Positions 1-7,219 of a stretch of DNA of 10,016 bases are shown piece after piece. How positions within the stretch are numbered: position 1 is the first letter of the stretch; every line of letters begins with the position of its first letter. The stretch covers positions 1 to 10,016 of the forward strand of contig JBEBSD010000127.1 in the NCBI GenBank assembly GCA_040394475.1. The letters are read 5' to 3'. Both the position numbers and the translations under genes were made by a program. The notes beneath the pieces are model-generated. The model ran no database searches. It had not been told where the DNA came from and saw only the letters and a program-made list of their open reading frames with translations. The stretch is from JBEBSD01 sp040394475. Lineage in GTDB: Bacteria; Bacteroidota; Bacteroidia; Cytophagales; Spirosomataceae.

Positions 1-126
1 CTGAGGTTCTCGAAGTCGTGCGCTGAGGTTCTCGAAGTCGTGCACTGAGGTTCTCGAAGTCGTGCACTGAGGTTCTCGAAGTCGTGCACTGAGGCTCTCG
101 AAGTCGTGCACTGAGGCTCTCGAAGT
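1..126. repeat. Tandem array of a 22-bp hairpin-forming unit
   Basis: Units lie at 1-22, 23-44, 45-66, 67-88, 89-110 and a partial copy at 111-126. The unit reads CTGAGGTTCTCGAAGTC followed by GTGCA. Unit 1 ends in G instead of A. Units 5 and 6 carry C instead of T at the seventh base (GAGGCT for GAGGTT). No spacers separate the copies, and the array may continue beyond the left edge. Each unit can fold on ACTGAG / CTC-GA-AGT, a six-pair stem with a two-base bulge. From memory, the core resembles the widespread bacterial intergenic repeat CTGAGCTTGTCGAAG (reverse CTTCGACAAGCTCAG), so this may be a lineage variant of it. The 22-bp period is not a multiple of three, and the plus strand acquires stops, so it does not look coding. 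Confidence 0.93.
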
Positions 127-128
127 GC
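108..128. other. Hairpin formed by the last array unit
   Basis: The final, truncated array copy gives the best stem of the array. GCACTGAG (108-115) pairs with CTC (119-121) and AGTGC (124-128), with loop GCT and a GA bulge at 122-123, giving eight pairs. No T-run follows, so it is not a classical intrinsic terminator. It lies 112 bp before the start of the 2034-residue gene and could act as an RNA end-stabilising or transcription-attenuating structure; that role is inference. Confidence 0.45.
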
Positions 129-240
129 GGATCCGGCCTGCGATAGTTTAACCCAATCCATCACTCAAACCCCATATGCCTATGAAACACTGCTGAACAA
201 TTACTCCCAGTATTATTTACTTACTAAAAGCATTAATCAG

Positions 241-3200
241 ATGAAAAAAAAGCTTCCATTTATCGTCTGCTTTTTCTTACTTGCCAGCTTCGGATCCTAT
301 GCGAATCCAGGGGCTTTCAACAAGAAGGAAAAGCAGCCAGAACCTTCGCGATCAGTTAGTGATCAGCAGCCGGTGAACGCAGACGGTTTTATAGAAAACC
401 GGGGCCAGCTCCGGGACCAGTCCGGGCAATCGAATAGCGCCGTAAAGTATTTACTGAACATGTCCGGGCTGAAAGTGCAGCTGCGGGCAACCGGGTTCAG
501 TTACGATACCCACGTGATGGATACGGACAACGCCGAGAGGACGTTGCAATTCCACCGGGTAGATATTGAGCTGGAAGGCGCAAACCCGTCGGCAAAGCTG
601 CAGGCCAGCGAGCCTGTTACCGGGCAGGTGAACCGCGTGGGGCCGGATGCGAAGGTGTACGGGATCCGCCAGTTCCGGAAGGTGGTCTATAAAGATATTT
701 ATCCGGGAATTGACCTGGAGTTCGTGGCGCAGCAAGGCACCGATAAACCGGTAGAGTATAACTTTATCGTTAGCCCGGGAGCCGATGCATCATCGATTAA
801 ATTGCGCTATAAAGGCGCCGATAATACGGTGTTAAAAGGAGCGCAGATCAAAATGTCTCTCCGCCACGGCGTACTTAACGAAAGTATTCCCGCCAGCTGG
901 ATCGAACAGACCGGGGAAAGCCTGAAGGTCCGTTATAAGGCTTTGGGCCAGGACCTGTATGCCTTTCATGTCCCGGCGTACGATACCCGGAAAACGCTGG
1001 TGATCGACCCTACCCCGGCACTGGAGTGGGCGACCTATTACGGCGGTGATGCATTTGACAAGATTTATGGGGTAGACACCGACCCTGAGGGCAATAGTTA
1101 TGTAACCGGACGTACGGAAAGTGCCGGTGGAATCGCAACGGCCGGCGCCCATCAGAGTGCGTATGCGAGTGACGGGGATATTTTTGTCGCCAAATTTAAC
1201 AGTGCAGGCCAGCGGCTATGGGCGACGTACTATGGCGGAACCGGTAGTGATGAAGCTTTTGCGGTTACCTATCATAATGGCCAGCTGTATGTCGGCGGCC
1301 GGACCAGAAGTGATGGTATGTCAACACCGGGAGCTTACCAGGAAACCTGGACCGCGACCCAGACAGAAGCGATCCTGGCACGTTTTGATGCGACTACCGG
1401 TCAGCTTTCAATGGCTACTTACTACGGCGGCAGGTCCGGTTTTTTTGAATCGGTGGTGGTAGATGGCAGCGGCAACGTATTTGCAATGGGCGGCCCCGGC
1501 TCAAACATTTTCCCGCTGTCAACCACTGCCCCGGGCACTGTAGCTTCTCCCGGAGTTTTCAGGGAAATCGGCGGAGCTTCTACTTCCTTTTTGGTGAAAT
1601 TTAATCCCGATGGCTCCCGCGCCTGGGGGACCTACCTGGCGGGTCGGATAGAGAGAGTAGTCAGTTCGGCCGGCGGTCTGTCCTTACAGGTAGACGCGGC
1701 CGGAGATGCCTACGTGGCCGGAGTTACCTTTTCTAATGAAACCAGTGATCCTGATCTTGCGGCCAATGTCGGCGAGGGAACAGCAGTGGGAGCCGGCTTT
1801 ATTGCCAAAATTTCCGGCAGTAACGGCACCCGGTTGTGGGGACGCTTCTTTGACGGTGCTATTACCGGCCTGCAGCTGGATGAAGCAGGCAATCGCCTGC
1901 ACGTGACCGGTCACACGGCAAGCGCTACCGGCGTTGCCTCAGCGGGGGCCTATCAATCCGTATTGTCAGCTGAACGGGATGGTTTTTGGGCCAGTTTTGA
2001 TCTGGGCGGTCACTTTACGTACGGGACCTACCTGGGAGGAACCAGCGGCAATACGTATGCGCAGGATACCCGCCTGGACCACGAAGGAAATATCATTATC
2101 CTGGGCGGTTCCAACACGACCGGCAATGAGTTAGCGACCAGCTGTGCCTATCAGCCGTCACCGGCCGGGGATTACGATGTTTTTATCAATAAATTCAACG
2201 TTGCCACCGGGCAGCGCATCTGGGGTACTTACTATGGCGGCGCAGGTTATGACCTTCCCGGTTATGCTACTTCGAGCGTTTTTAATGGGCTGCCACAGGG
2301 GAATTCACTGGCACTGACACCCGATGGCAGGATTGTGGTAGGCTTCTCATCAGCGCCTGCAAGCAGCCAGCTGGCAACAGTTGGAGCGCATCAGGCCGGC
2401 CACAGTGGCGGCACGCATGACGGTGTCCTGGCGATGTTCACTACCGGCGGGCTCCCCGATAACTTCGCGGTTTCCGCCAGTACGCTTTCCCCTGCCACCC
2501 AGCAGGCTTGTATTCTGGGGATCCCGGCCATTATCCAGGGAAATGCAGTAAGTATCGTCAGCCCGGTAAATTACCCGGGCAATTTGCTGTACCAATGGCA
2601 GAAAGCCGACGATCCGGAGGGGCCCTGGGAAGATATGCCGGGTGAAGTTTTTAAAGATCTGCAGCCGCTGGCTTCCCAGACCACCTTGTATTACCGCCGG
2701 CAGGTCAAAATGTGCGACCAGGAAATCGTAGCCACTTCAGGTGTGGCCACGGTTGAAATCAGCGGTAATGTGTCGCCTGTGGCCAACGCGGACGGTCCCC
2801 AGTGGTTTGTATGCGGAGCCGGAGCCAATACGGTACAGCTGAACGGCAGCGCCGCCGGAGGTACGGCAGGCTATAGTTTTCGGTGGTTTGAAGGCAGTGC
2901 CAGTGGCGGGACGCTCCAGGCAGAGACGGAAGGTTTTTTAACCGGATCCATCACCCAGGCTACTACGTTTACGCTCCAGGTGACCGACGCAGCGGGCTGT
3001 GTCGACATCGATCAGGTTACTGTGGTACCGGCTGTGGCCAATGCCGGAGCCAACCAGTCGGTTTGCCAGGGGATCCCCGGGGTGCAGATCGGCACGCCTC
3101 CTGTGGCCAGCCCTTTAATCGCGTATGAGTGGTCGGTGATTTCCGGCACACCCAACAGTTTAAACTGTACGACCTGTGCCCAGCCGGTGGCCAATCCGTC

Positions 3201-6200
3201 TGAGGCTTCGGTGTACCGGTTGACCGTTACGGTCACCCAGAAAAGCGGCGCTACCTGCGTGACGACGGATGATGTGACCGTTACCCCGGTAACGGCGCCC
3301 GGCAACACGATTGAATTTGCAGGGACCGATAAAACGATCTGTAAAAACGAAACGGTCGTGCTGGGCGGGACCAATGACCCGACTTTTGCCTATACCTGGA
3401 CCTCCGGTCAGTACCTGAACAATGTTCATGTGTTCAATCCGACATTTGCCGCCGGTACGGCAGCCGTAGCCAACGGAGCAATCAACTACCTGGTGACGGC
3501 CTCCAAAGACGGCTGTTCTTTCACCGATGAGGTTAAGGTGTCGGTGATCAACAACCGAATTACTGATCAGGATGACTTGGAATGCGGACCCATCTGGAGC
3601 TCGCACCTGGATGAGAACAACAGTTCCCAGGCCGAATACGCCTGGAGCGTGGTAAGCGGCAGCGGTTCTGTCCTTTCTACTAACTCCGGCGGGAAAAATG
3701 CGTATCTGAACAGCAACAGCGGAATAACAACGTTCAGACGGACGGTTACCCTGAACGGCGTGTCGTGTACGGCAGATATTTCCGTACAGCCCTGTGGTCC
3801 GGGAGGCGTGGCCTGCGACTTTGAGATTCTAACGCTTTCCAACCAGGGCTGTCCGAAAGTATTCGGCGATGCGGTCCTGCAGTTGGGAACCTCCCTGGGT
3901 AGTGCCGGCGACTTTGATTTCGCATGGAGCCCGGCTAACCTGGTGAACAACGCCACTGCTCCCACTGTTACTATTACTTCTACGGCGGAAGCTACGATTT
4001 CGGTTACGATCACCAATAAGTACGATCCTTCCATTACCTGTACCAAATCGATTCTGATCAACCCTCCGGGCTGGGCCTTGCCGCTTATGGACCTGACGGG
4101 AGCAATCTGTGCAGACACACCCACTACCATCGGGGAGACACCGGCTGCCGGGTTCAGTTACAACTGGTCTCCGGCTACAGGTCTTGACAGAGACGATATC
4201 GGTAACCCGGTCGCGACCTTGTCGGGCAACCGTACATATGTGGTAAGGAAAACGGAAGACCTTTCCGGCTGTACCAGTCAGATGTCGCTGAATGTGAAGG
4301 TGGCTGCTCCGATTGCCAATGCGGGCCAGGACCGTGCCGTCTGTAACGGGGCGACTATTACCCTGGGTACGCCGCCTCCGTCAGGAAGCAATTGGGTGTA
4401 TGCCTGGGAACCTGCCGGAGCGGCATGGTCGAACGGGACCGACGCCAGCAGTGCACAACCGCAGGTAGAATTTGCATTTGCTACTCCACAAACATACACC
4501 CTGACCGTTACAGATCCGGAAACGGGCTGTTCTGCGACGGATCAGGTGGTGATCAGCAATACCGTAGGAAGCGGGGAATATGCCGGCGATCCGGTTACTA
4601 CCTGCGAGGATGTCCCGGTAGAACTGGGCAGAGCCGCAGAGCCTTTTGCTAATTATGCTTGGTTTATGGCGGATGGCACGACACCGGCCACGGGGTTGAG
4701 CTCAACCACGATTGCCAATCCGACGGTCCTTGAGCCTTCGGCAACGACTACTTATGTCGTAAAAGTCAGCTATCCGGGATGTAATACGCCTATGGAGGAT
4801 CAGGTGACGTTAACGGTGAATGCAGTACCTGCAGTGGATCCGCTGACGGACAAGACCGTCTGTAGTGATCCGGTCGCTATTGGTTATGGCGCGGCCGGAA
4901 ACCCGGCGGCCCCGGCAGAAGCGGTGAGCTATCTGTGGTCACCGGCTGCAGGTTTAAGTAGTGCCACTGCGGCTAACCCGACGGCAAGCGTGACGGTGAC
5001 CAGGAACTACCAGGTAACCGTGACACTGGCCAACGGATGTACGTTTACGGATGCCGTAACGGTTACCCCCACCAGCGCCAATGCCGGCAATAATGCAACC
5101 ATTTGTCTGGGTGAGTCGACTCAGGTAGGGGTTCCGGCGTTAGACGGAGCGACTTACTTATGGACCGGGGCAGGGATTGAGGGGTCGGCCGCGATCGCGC
5201 AACCCACTGTGAAGCCTTCGGTGACTACAACTTATACAGTAGAAGTAACCAAGGATGGCTGTACGACCAGCGATCAGGTGACGGTTACGGTGAACCAGCC
5301 TTCTGACTTTACGATTGCCGGCAACACGGCGATCTGTGAGGGAGGAGTTGCCACCGTAGGTCTGGTAGGGGCGCCTGCTTCCAATACAGCATGGCAGTGG
5401 AGCCCGATAGCGGGCGTTTCCAATCCTAACAGCGCTACTACGACTATTGCCGCTACGACCACACAGACCTACCGCCTGGTGCAGACCAACCTGTTATCCG
5501 GTTGCAGCAACTTTAAGGAGGTAGTGATAGTGGTCAATCCGAACAACATTCAGGCCACTACTTCGGATGTATCCATTTGTCCGGGTGAAACGGATGTAGA
5601 ACTATCGCTGGATGTTACACCGGCGGGCAGCTACCAGTATGTATGGAGCCCGGCCATAGGGCTTTCGGATCCATATAGCGCCAATCCTACCGTCACCACC
5701 GGTAACAGCCGTGTGTATGCGGTGACGGTGACTGACAATACGACGCAGTGCCAGGTGGCAAGAGCCGTCAATTTTACGGTCAGGACGGAAGCGGAGTGTC
5801 TGCTGCCGGTAACCCTGAGCTCACTGGTGGCGAGCACGCAGGAAGAGGCGGTTGTGCTCAGCTGGGTGACGACCTCGGAAAGCAATAGCTATAGCTTTGA
5901 CGTAGAGCGGAGCCGGGATGGCAAAAGCTGGCTTTCCCTTGAAAGCATTGCTGCCAGGGGTGAAAGCGTTGCCAGCGTTTCCTACCGGTATACCGATGCC
6001 GGTCCTTCGCGCGGGATCAACTTCTACCGCCTGAAAATGATTGACCGGGATGGTACCTACGCCTACAGCCGGATGGTATCGGTGCTGTTTGAGAAAGGAA
6101 AGGCCACGCTCGTAACGGAAGTGTTCCCCAATCCGGCCAGTCATGTACTGAAAATCAATACCTCCGACTGGGAGAACGTAAAAACAGTCCATATTTTTAA

Positions 6201-6345
6201 TACGATGGGACAGCTCCAGCTGGAGACCGTACGACCGGAATCTGCTGAAATCAGACTGGATCAACTCAAAGCGGGTCTCTACCTGATTAAGGTGATCCGG
6301 CAAGATGGCTCGGCAACGGTGAACCGTTTTATTATTGAACGGTAA
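241..6345 (+). CDS. Secreted SBBP-repeat / Ig-like multidomain protein with T9SS type A sorting domain
   Basis: This is a 2034-residue protein. Residues 1-21 form a Sec signal peptide: KKK, then a hydrophobic core, then a probable cut after SYA. Residues 48-257 carry the FIENRGQ motif (50-56) and match the domain (DUF7948 type, recalled) that precedes SBBP repeats. Residues 263-737 hold seven YYGG-like SBBP motifs (starting at 263, 327, 391, 462, 533, 594, 661), probably a beta-propeller. Residues about 740-1850 are Ig/PKD-like modules, mostly cysteine-paired, with the recurring pattern 'ICxG ... WSPAxGLS ... NPT ... TTTYxVTVT ... GCxxxDxVTV'. Residues 1855-1955 are the fibronectin-like domain (LPVTLSS, then FYRLK) common before T9SS tails. 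Residues 1961-2034 are a type A sorting domain (VFPNPASHVLKI, then GLYLIKV and a final FIIER). The product should cross the outer membrane by T9SS and be released or anchored at the surface. An adhesive or structural role is inferred; no catalytic motif was seen. The start is set by the signal peptide. No Shine-Dalgarno sequence or clear TAnnTTTG promoter was found upstream. Confidence 0.95.
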   Translation: MKKKLPFIVCFFLLASFGSYANPGAFNKKEKQPEPSRSVSDQQPVNADGFIENRGQLRDQSGQSNSAVKYLLNMSGLKVQLRATGFSYDTHVMDTDNAERTLQFHRVDIELEGANPSAKLQASEPVTGQVNRVGPDAKVYGIRQFRKVVYKDIYPGIDLEFVAQQGTDKPVEYNFIVSPGADASSIKLRYKGADNTVLKGAQIKMSLRHGVLNESIPASWIEQTGESLKVRYKALGQDLYAFHVPAYDTRKTLVIDPTPALEWATYYGGDAFDKIYGVDTDPEGNSYVTGRTESAGGIATAGAHQSAYASDGDIFVAKFNSAGQRLWATYYGGTGSDEAFAVTYHNGQLYVGGRTRSDGMSTPGAYQETWTATQTEAILARFDATTGQLSMATYYGGRSGFFESVVVDGSGNVFAMGGPGSNIFPLSTTAPGTVASPGVFREIGGASTSFLVKFNPDGSRAWGTYLAGRIERVVSSAGGLSLQVDAAGDAYVAGVTFSNETSDPDLAANVGEGTAVGAGFIAKISGSNGTRLWGRFFDGAITGLQLDEAGNRLHVTGHTASATGVASAGAYQSVLSAERDGFWASFDLGGHFTYGTYLGGTSGNTYAQDTRLDHEGNIIILGGSNTTGNELATSCAYQPSPAGDYDVFINKFNVATGQRIWGTYYGGAGYDLPGYATSSVFNGLPQGNSLALTPDGRIVVGFSSAPASSQLATVGAHQAGHSGGTHDGVLAMFTTGGLPDNFAVSASTLSPATQQACILGIPAIIQGNAVSIVSPVNYPGNLLYQWQKADDPEGPWEDMPGEVFKDLQPLASQTTLYYRRQVKMCDQEIVATSGVATVEISGNVSPVANADGPQWFVCGAGANTVQLNGSAAGGTAGYSFRWFEGSASGGTLQAETEGFLTGSITQATTFTLQVTDAAGCVDIDQVTVVPAVANAGANQSVCQGIPGVQIGTPPVASPLIAYEWSVISGTPNSLNCTTCAQPVANPSEASVYRLTVTVTQKSGATCVTTDDVTVTPVTAPGNTIEFAGTDKTICKNETVVLGGTNDPTFAYTWTSGQYLNNVHVFNPTFAAGTAAVANGAINYLVTASKDGCSFTDEVKVSVINNRITDQDDLECGPIWSSHLDENNSSQAEYAWSVVSGSGSVLSTNSGGKNAYLNSNSGITTFRRTVTLNGVSCTADISVQPCGPGGVACDFEILTLSNQGCPKVFGDAVLQLGTSLGSAGDFDFAWSPANLVNNATAPTVTITSTAEATISVTITNKYDPSITCTKSILINPPGWALPLMDLTGAICADTPTTIGETPAAGFSYNWSPATGLDRDDIGNPVATLSGNRTYVVRKTEDLSGCTSQMSLNVKVAAPIANAGQDRAVCNGATITLGTPPPSGSNWVYAWEPAGAAWSNGTDASSAQPQVEFAFATPQTYTLTVTDPETGCSATDQVVISNTVGSGEYAGDPVTTCEDVPVELGRAAEPFANYAWFMADGTTPATGLSSTTIANPTVLEPSATTTYVVKVSYPGCNTPMEDQVTLTVNAVPAVDPLTDKTVCSDPVAIGYGAAGNPAAPAEAVSYLWSPAAGLSSATAANPTASVTVTRNYQVTVTLANGCTFTDAVTVTPTSANAGNNATICLGESTQVGVPALDGATYLWTGAGIEGSAAIAQPTVKPSVTTTYTVEVTKDGCTTSDQVTVTVNQPSDFTIAGNTAICEGGVATVGLVGAPASNTAWQWSPIAGVSNPNSATTTIAATTTQTYRLVQTNLLSGCSNFKEVVIVVNPNNIQATTSDVSICPGETDVELSLDVTPAGSYQYVWSPAIGLSDPYSANPTVTTGNSRVYAVTVTDNTTQCQVARAVNFTVRTEAECLLPVTLSSLVASTQEEAVVLSWVTTSESNSYSFDVERSRDGKSWLSLESIAARGESVASVSYRYTDAGPSRGINFYRLKMIDRDGTYAYSRMVSVLFEKGKATLVTEVFPNPASHVLKINTSDWENVKTVHIFNTMGQLQLETVRPESAEIRLDQLKAGLYLIKVIRQDGSATVNRFIIER
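1027..2451 (+). repeat. SBBP-type YYGG repeats (residues 263-737)
   Basis: Seven protein-level repeats open with W-[AG]-T-Y-[YL]-x-G variants: WATYYGG (263), WATYYGG (327), MATYYGG (391), WGTYLAG (462), WGRFFDG (533), YGTYLGG (594) and WGTYYGG (661). Each is followed by a G-N-x-Y-V-x-G type strand and a 'D-x-F-x-x-K-F-[ND]' strand. Spacing is 61-71 residues. This is the usual form of SBBP (beta-propeller) repeats. Copies are diverged at DNA level, so the array is old. Confidence 0.8.
2812..5751 (+). repeat. Tandem Ig/PKD-like modules with paired cysteines (residues 858-1837)
   Basis: Ten modules each have one cysteine near the start and one near the end, 52-64 residues apart: 858/920, 942/1006, 1034/1092, 1290/1344, 1368/1430, 1455/1514, 1541/1600, 1622/1674, 1699/1755 and 1780/1837. 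Typical edges are ICLG or VCNG at the start and DGC or NGC followed by TxxDxVTV at the end. Residues 1093-1289 hold about two diverged modules with irregular cysteines (for example C1115, C1204). The modules are strongly diverged from each other. A disulfide inside each module is inferred from the regular pairing and the extracellular destination. Confidence 0.75.
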
Positions 6346-6360
6346 AAGTAGCAACAGGAA

Positions 6361-6394
6361 CAAAAAGGGGGCGCCGGATGGTGACCCCTTTTTG
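6361..6394 (+). terminator. Strong intrinsic terminator, potentially bidirectional
   Basis: CAAAAAGGGG (6361-6370) pairs perfectly with CCCCTTTTTG (6385-6394). Inside, CGCC (6372-6375) pairs with GGTG (6380-6383) across a G/A mismatch, closing on a GGAT loop. The 3' arm supplies five T residues and the 5' arm five A residues, so it can work in both directions. It begins 16 bp after the TAA of the 2034-residue gene and should separate that transcript from the downstream gene. Confidence 0.88.
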
Positions 6395-7052
6395 TTTGAC
6401 CGGTACCGAGGGGTGGTCAAACAGAAGCCGGTGTCATGTAGTGTAAAACCTATATGTTCTCATGTTGATCCACGGAATTCTTACTATTAATTTGTAGATG
6501 TTGTTTGCGGAAGTGCGCATAATGGTAGCGTTTCCGGGATTAATTAGTAGAGTGTTTTTTTATTTTATCAAGAAATATACTAGGAATACTAATTGTTTTA
6601 TTCTACGTTTGTATAGAATGATTACTGTTATGATGATGAATAGTAGTCATTTTGTTTTTGCAGCGGTAGGGGAATTGAAGATATTACCGGTCCCAGCGTT
6701 GATGTGTGCCTGGTAAAACAGTGATTTCCTGGTGATAGCAGAGCCGCCTGATGTGTGTTGGATAGTGATTTACTTGATTGTGCTTATACAACGATAAATT
6801 TAAAAAAAGCGATTCTTATTACATATAATACCCTTATGCGTTATGGAATTAGTAGAAAAGGCTGGTAAAGTCTACAGAAAAAATGCAAATCCTCCACCCG
6901 ATGCCCTTTTTAATCCGGCAACCAGTGGTTTTTTTTTGTCGTGAACCTGTCCGTAAGCACGGAGCAGGCGCGGTGATCCCACAGGTGAGAAATCGCGTGC
7001 TGTGGAATGTGTTATCCCGATCAGATTGGTACCTATGTTTCACCGGCGGAAT

Positions 7053-7067
7053 CCCTTTTACAAAGGG
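7053..7067. repeat. Short perfect inverted repeat in the spacer
   Basis: CCCTTT (7053-7058) and AAAGGG (7062-7067) are separated by TAC, giving a six-pair stem. There is no T-run after it and no gene nearby on either side that it would terminate. It may be part of a degenerate repeat element or be chance. Confidence 0.35.
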
Positions 7068-7158
7068 AGAAGGCCGGAGGTGATGCACGTATAGTGTATA
7101 AGGTTGCAAAAGTGCCCTTCCTTAACAGACACGTTTTCAGTGGCTGGTACTATTAGTG

Positions 7159-7178
7159 CAGTAACTTACCTGTTACTG
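7159..7178. promoter_or_regulatory. Seven-base inverted repeat just upstream of the second large gene
   Basis: CAGTAAC (7159-7165) and GTTACTG (7172-7178) are perfect inverted copies around TTACCT. The repeat lies 41 bp before the ATG at 7220, in the expected leader or promoter zone. It could be an operator for a dimeric regulator or a 5' UTR hairpin. The sequence does not decide between these, and chance is possible in an 825-bp spacer. Confidence 0.4.
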
Positions 7179-7219
7179 ATTCCTTACCATTTCCTTCAAT
7201 AAATTAATTACTAAATGAC

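Larger units (their letters stand above)
6395..7219. other. Gene-free AT-rich intergenic spacer
   Basis: No convincing gene is present. A hand count over 6481-6900 gives 147 G/C of 420 bases (35%), falling to 27 of 120 in 6541-6660, clearly below the flanking genes. Short open frames at 6498-6716 (+), 6883-7083 (+) and 6849-7109 (-) encode sequences without domain-like patterning. Small structures present are AACC-AGT-GGTT followed by T-residues (T9 at 6929-6937), CCCTTT-TAC-AAAGGG at 7053-7067, and the inverted repeat at 7159-7178. A perfect TAnnTTTG match occurs at 6604-6611 but has no upstream TTG at suitable spacing. The spacer should contain the promoter of the downstream gene, but I could not place it. 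Confidence 0.7.

Noticed and set aside
1..126. Possible CRISPR array
   Set aside because: The 22-bp units follow each other directly with no unique spacers, so this is a simple tandem repeat.
176..196. Short reading frame (ATG at 176 and 182) before the first large gene
   Set aside because: It ends after six codons, is in another frame and has no distinguishing feature.
3278..3295. Perfect inverted repeat CCGTTACC-CC-GGTAACGG inside the first gene
   Set aside because: It lies in a Val-Thr-rich strand where GTTAC/GTAAC codon pairs recur often, so it is most likely a by-product of coding.
3567..4130. 187-codon open frame on the minus strand
   Set aside because: It lies wholly opposite well-patterned Ig-like modules and has no domain pattern of its own.
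5821..6420. 199-codon open frame on the minus strand
   Set aside because: It overlaps the conserved T9SS tail and the terminator; the translation has no recognisable features.
6604..6611. TACGTTTG, a perfect match to the Bacteroidota TAnnTTTG promoter element
   Set aside because: No TTG element at suitable upstream spacing, over 600 bp from the next gene, and matches are expected by chance in AT-rich DNA.
6498..6716. 72-codon plus-strand frame in the spacer
   Set aside because: It is a low-complexity translation from very AT-rich DNA, with no start context and no domain or signal pattern.
6920..6937. AACC-AGT-GGTT followed by T residues as a terminator
   Set aside because: The stem has only four pairs, and there is no gene upstream to terminate after the strong terminator at 6361-6394.
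6849..7109. 86-codon minus-strand frame and overlapping 66-codon plus-strand frame (6883-7083)
   Set aside because: Neither shows coding-like patterning or a recognisable family, and they overlap each other on opposite strands.
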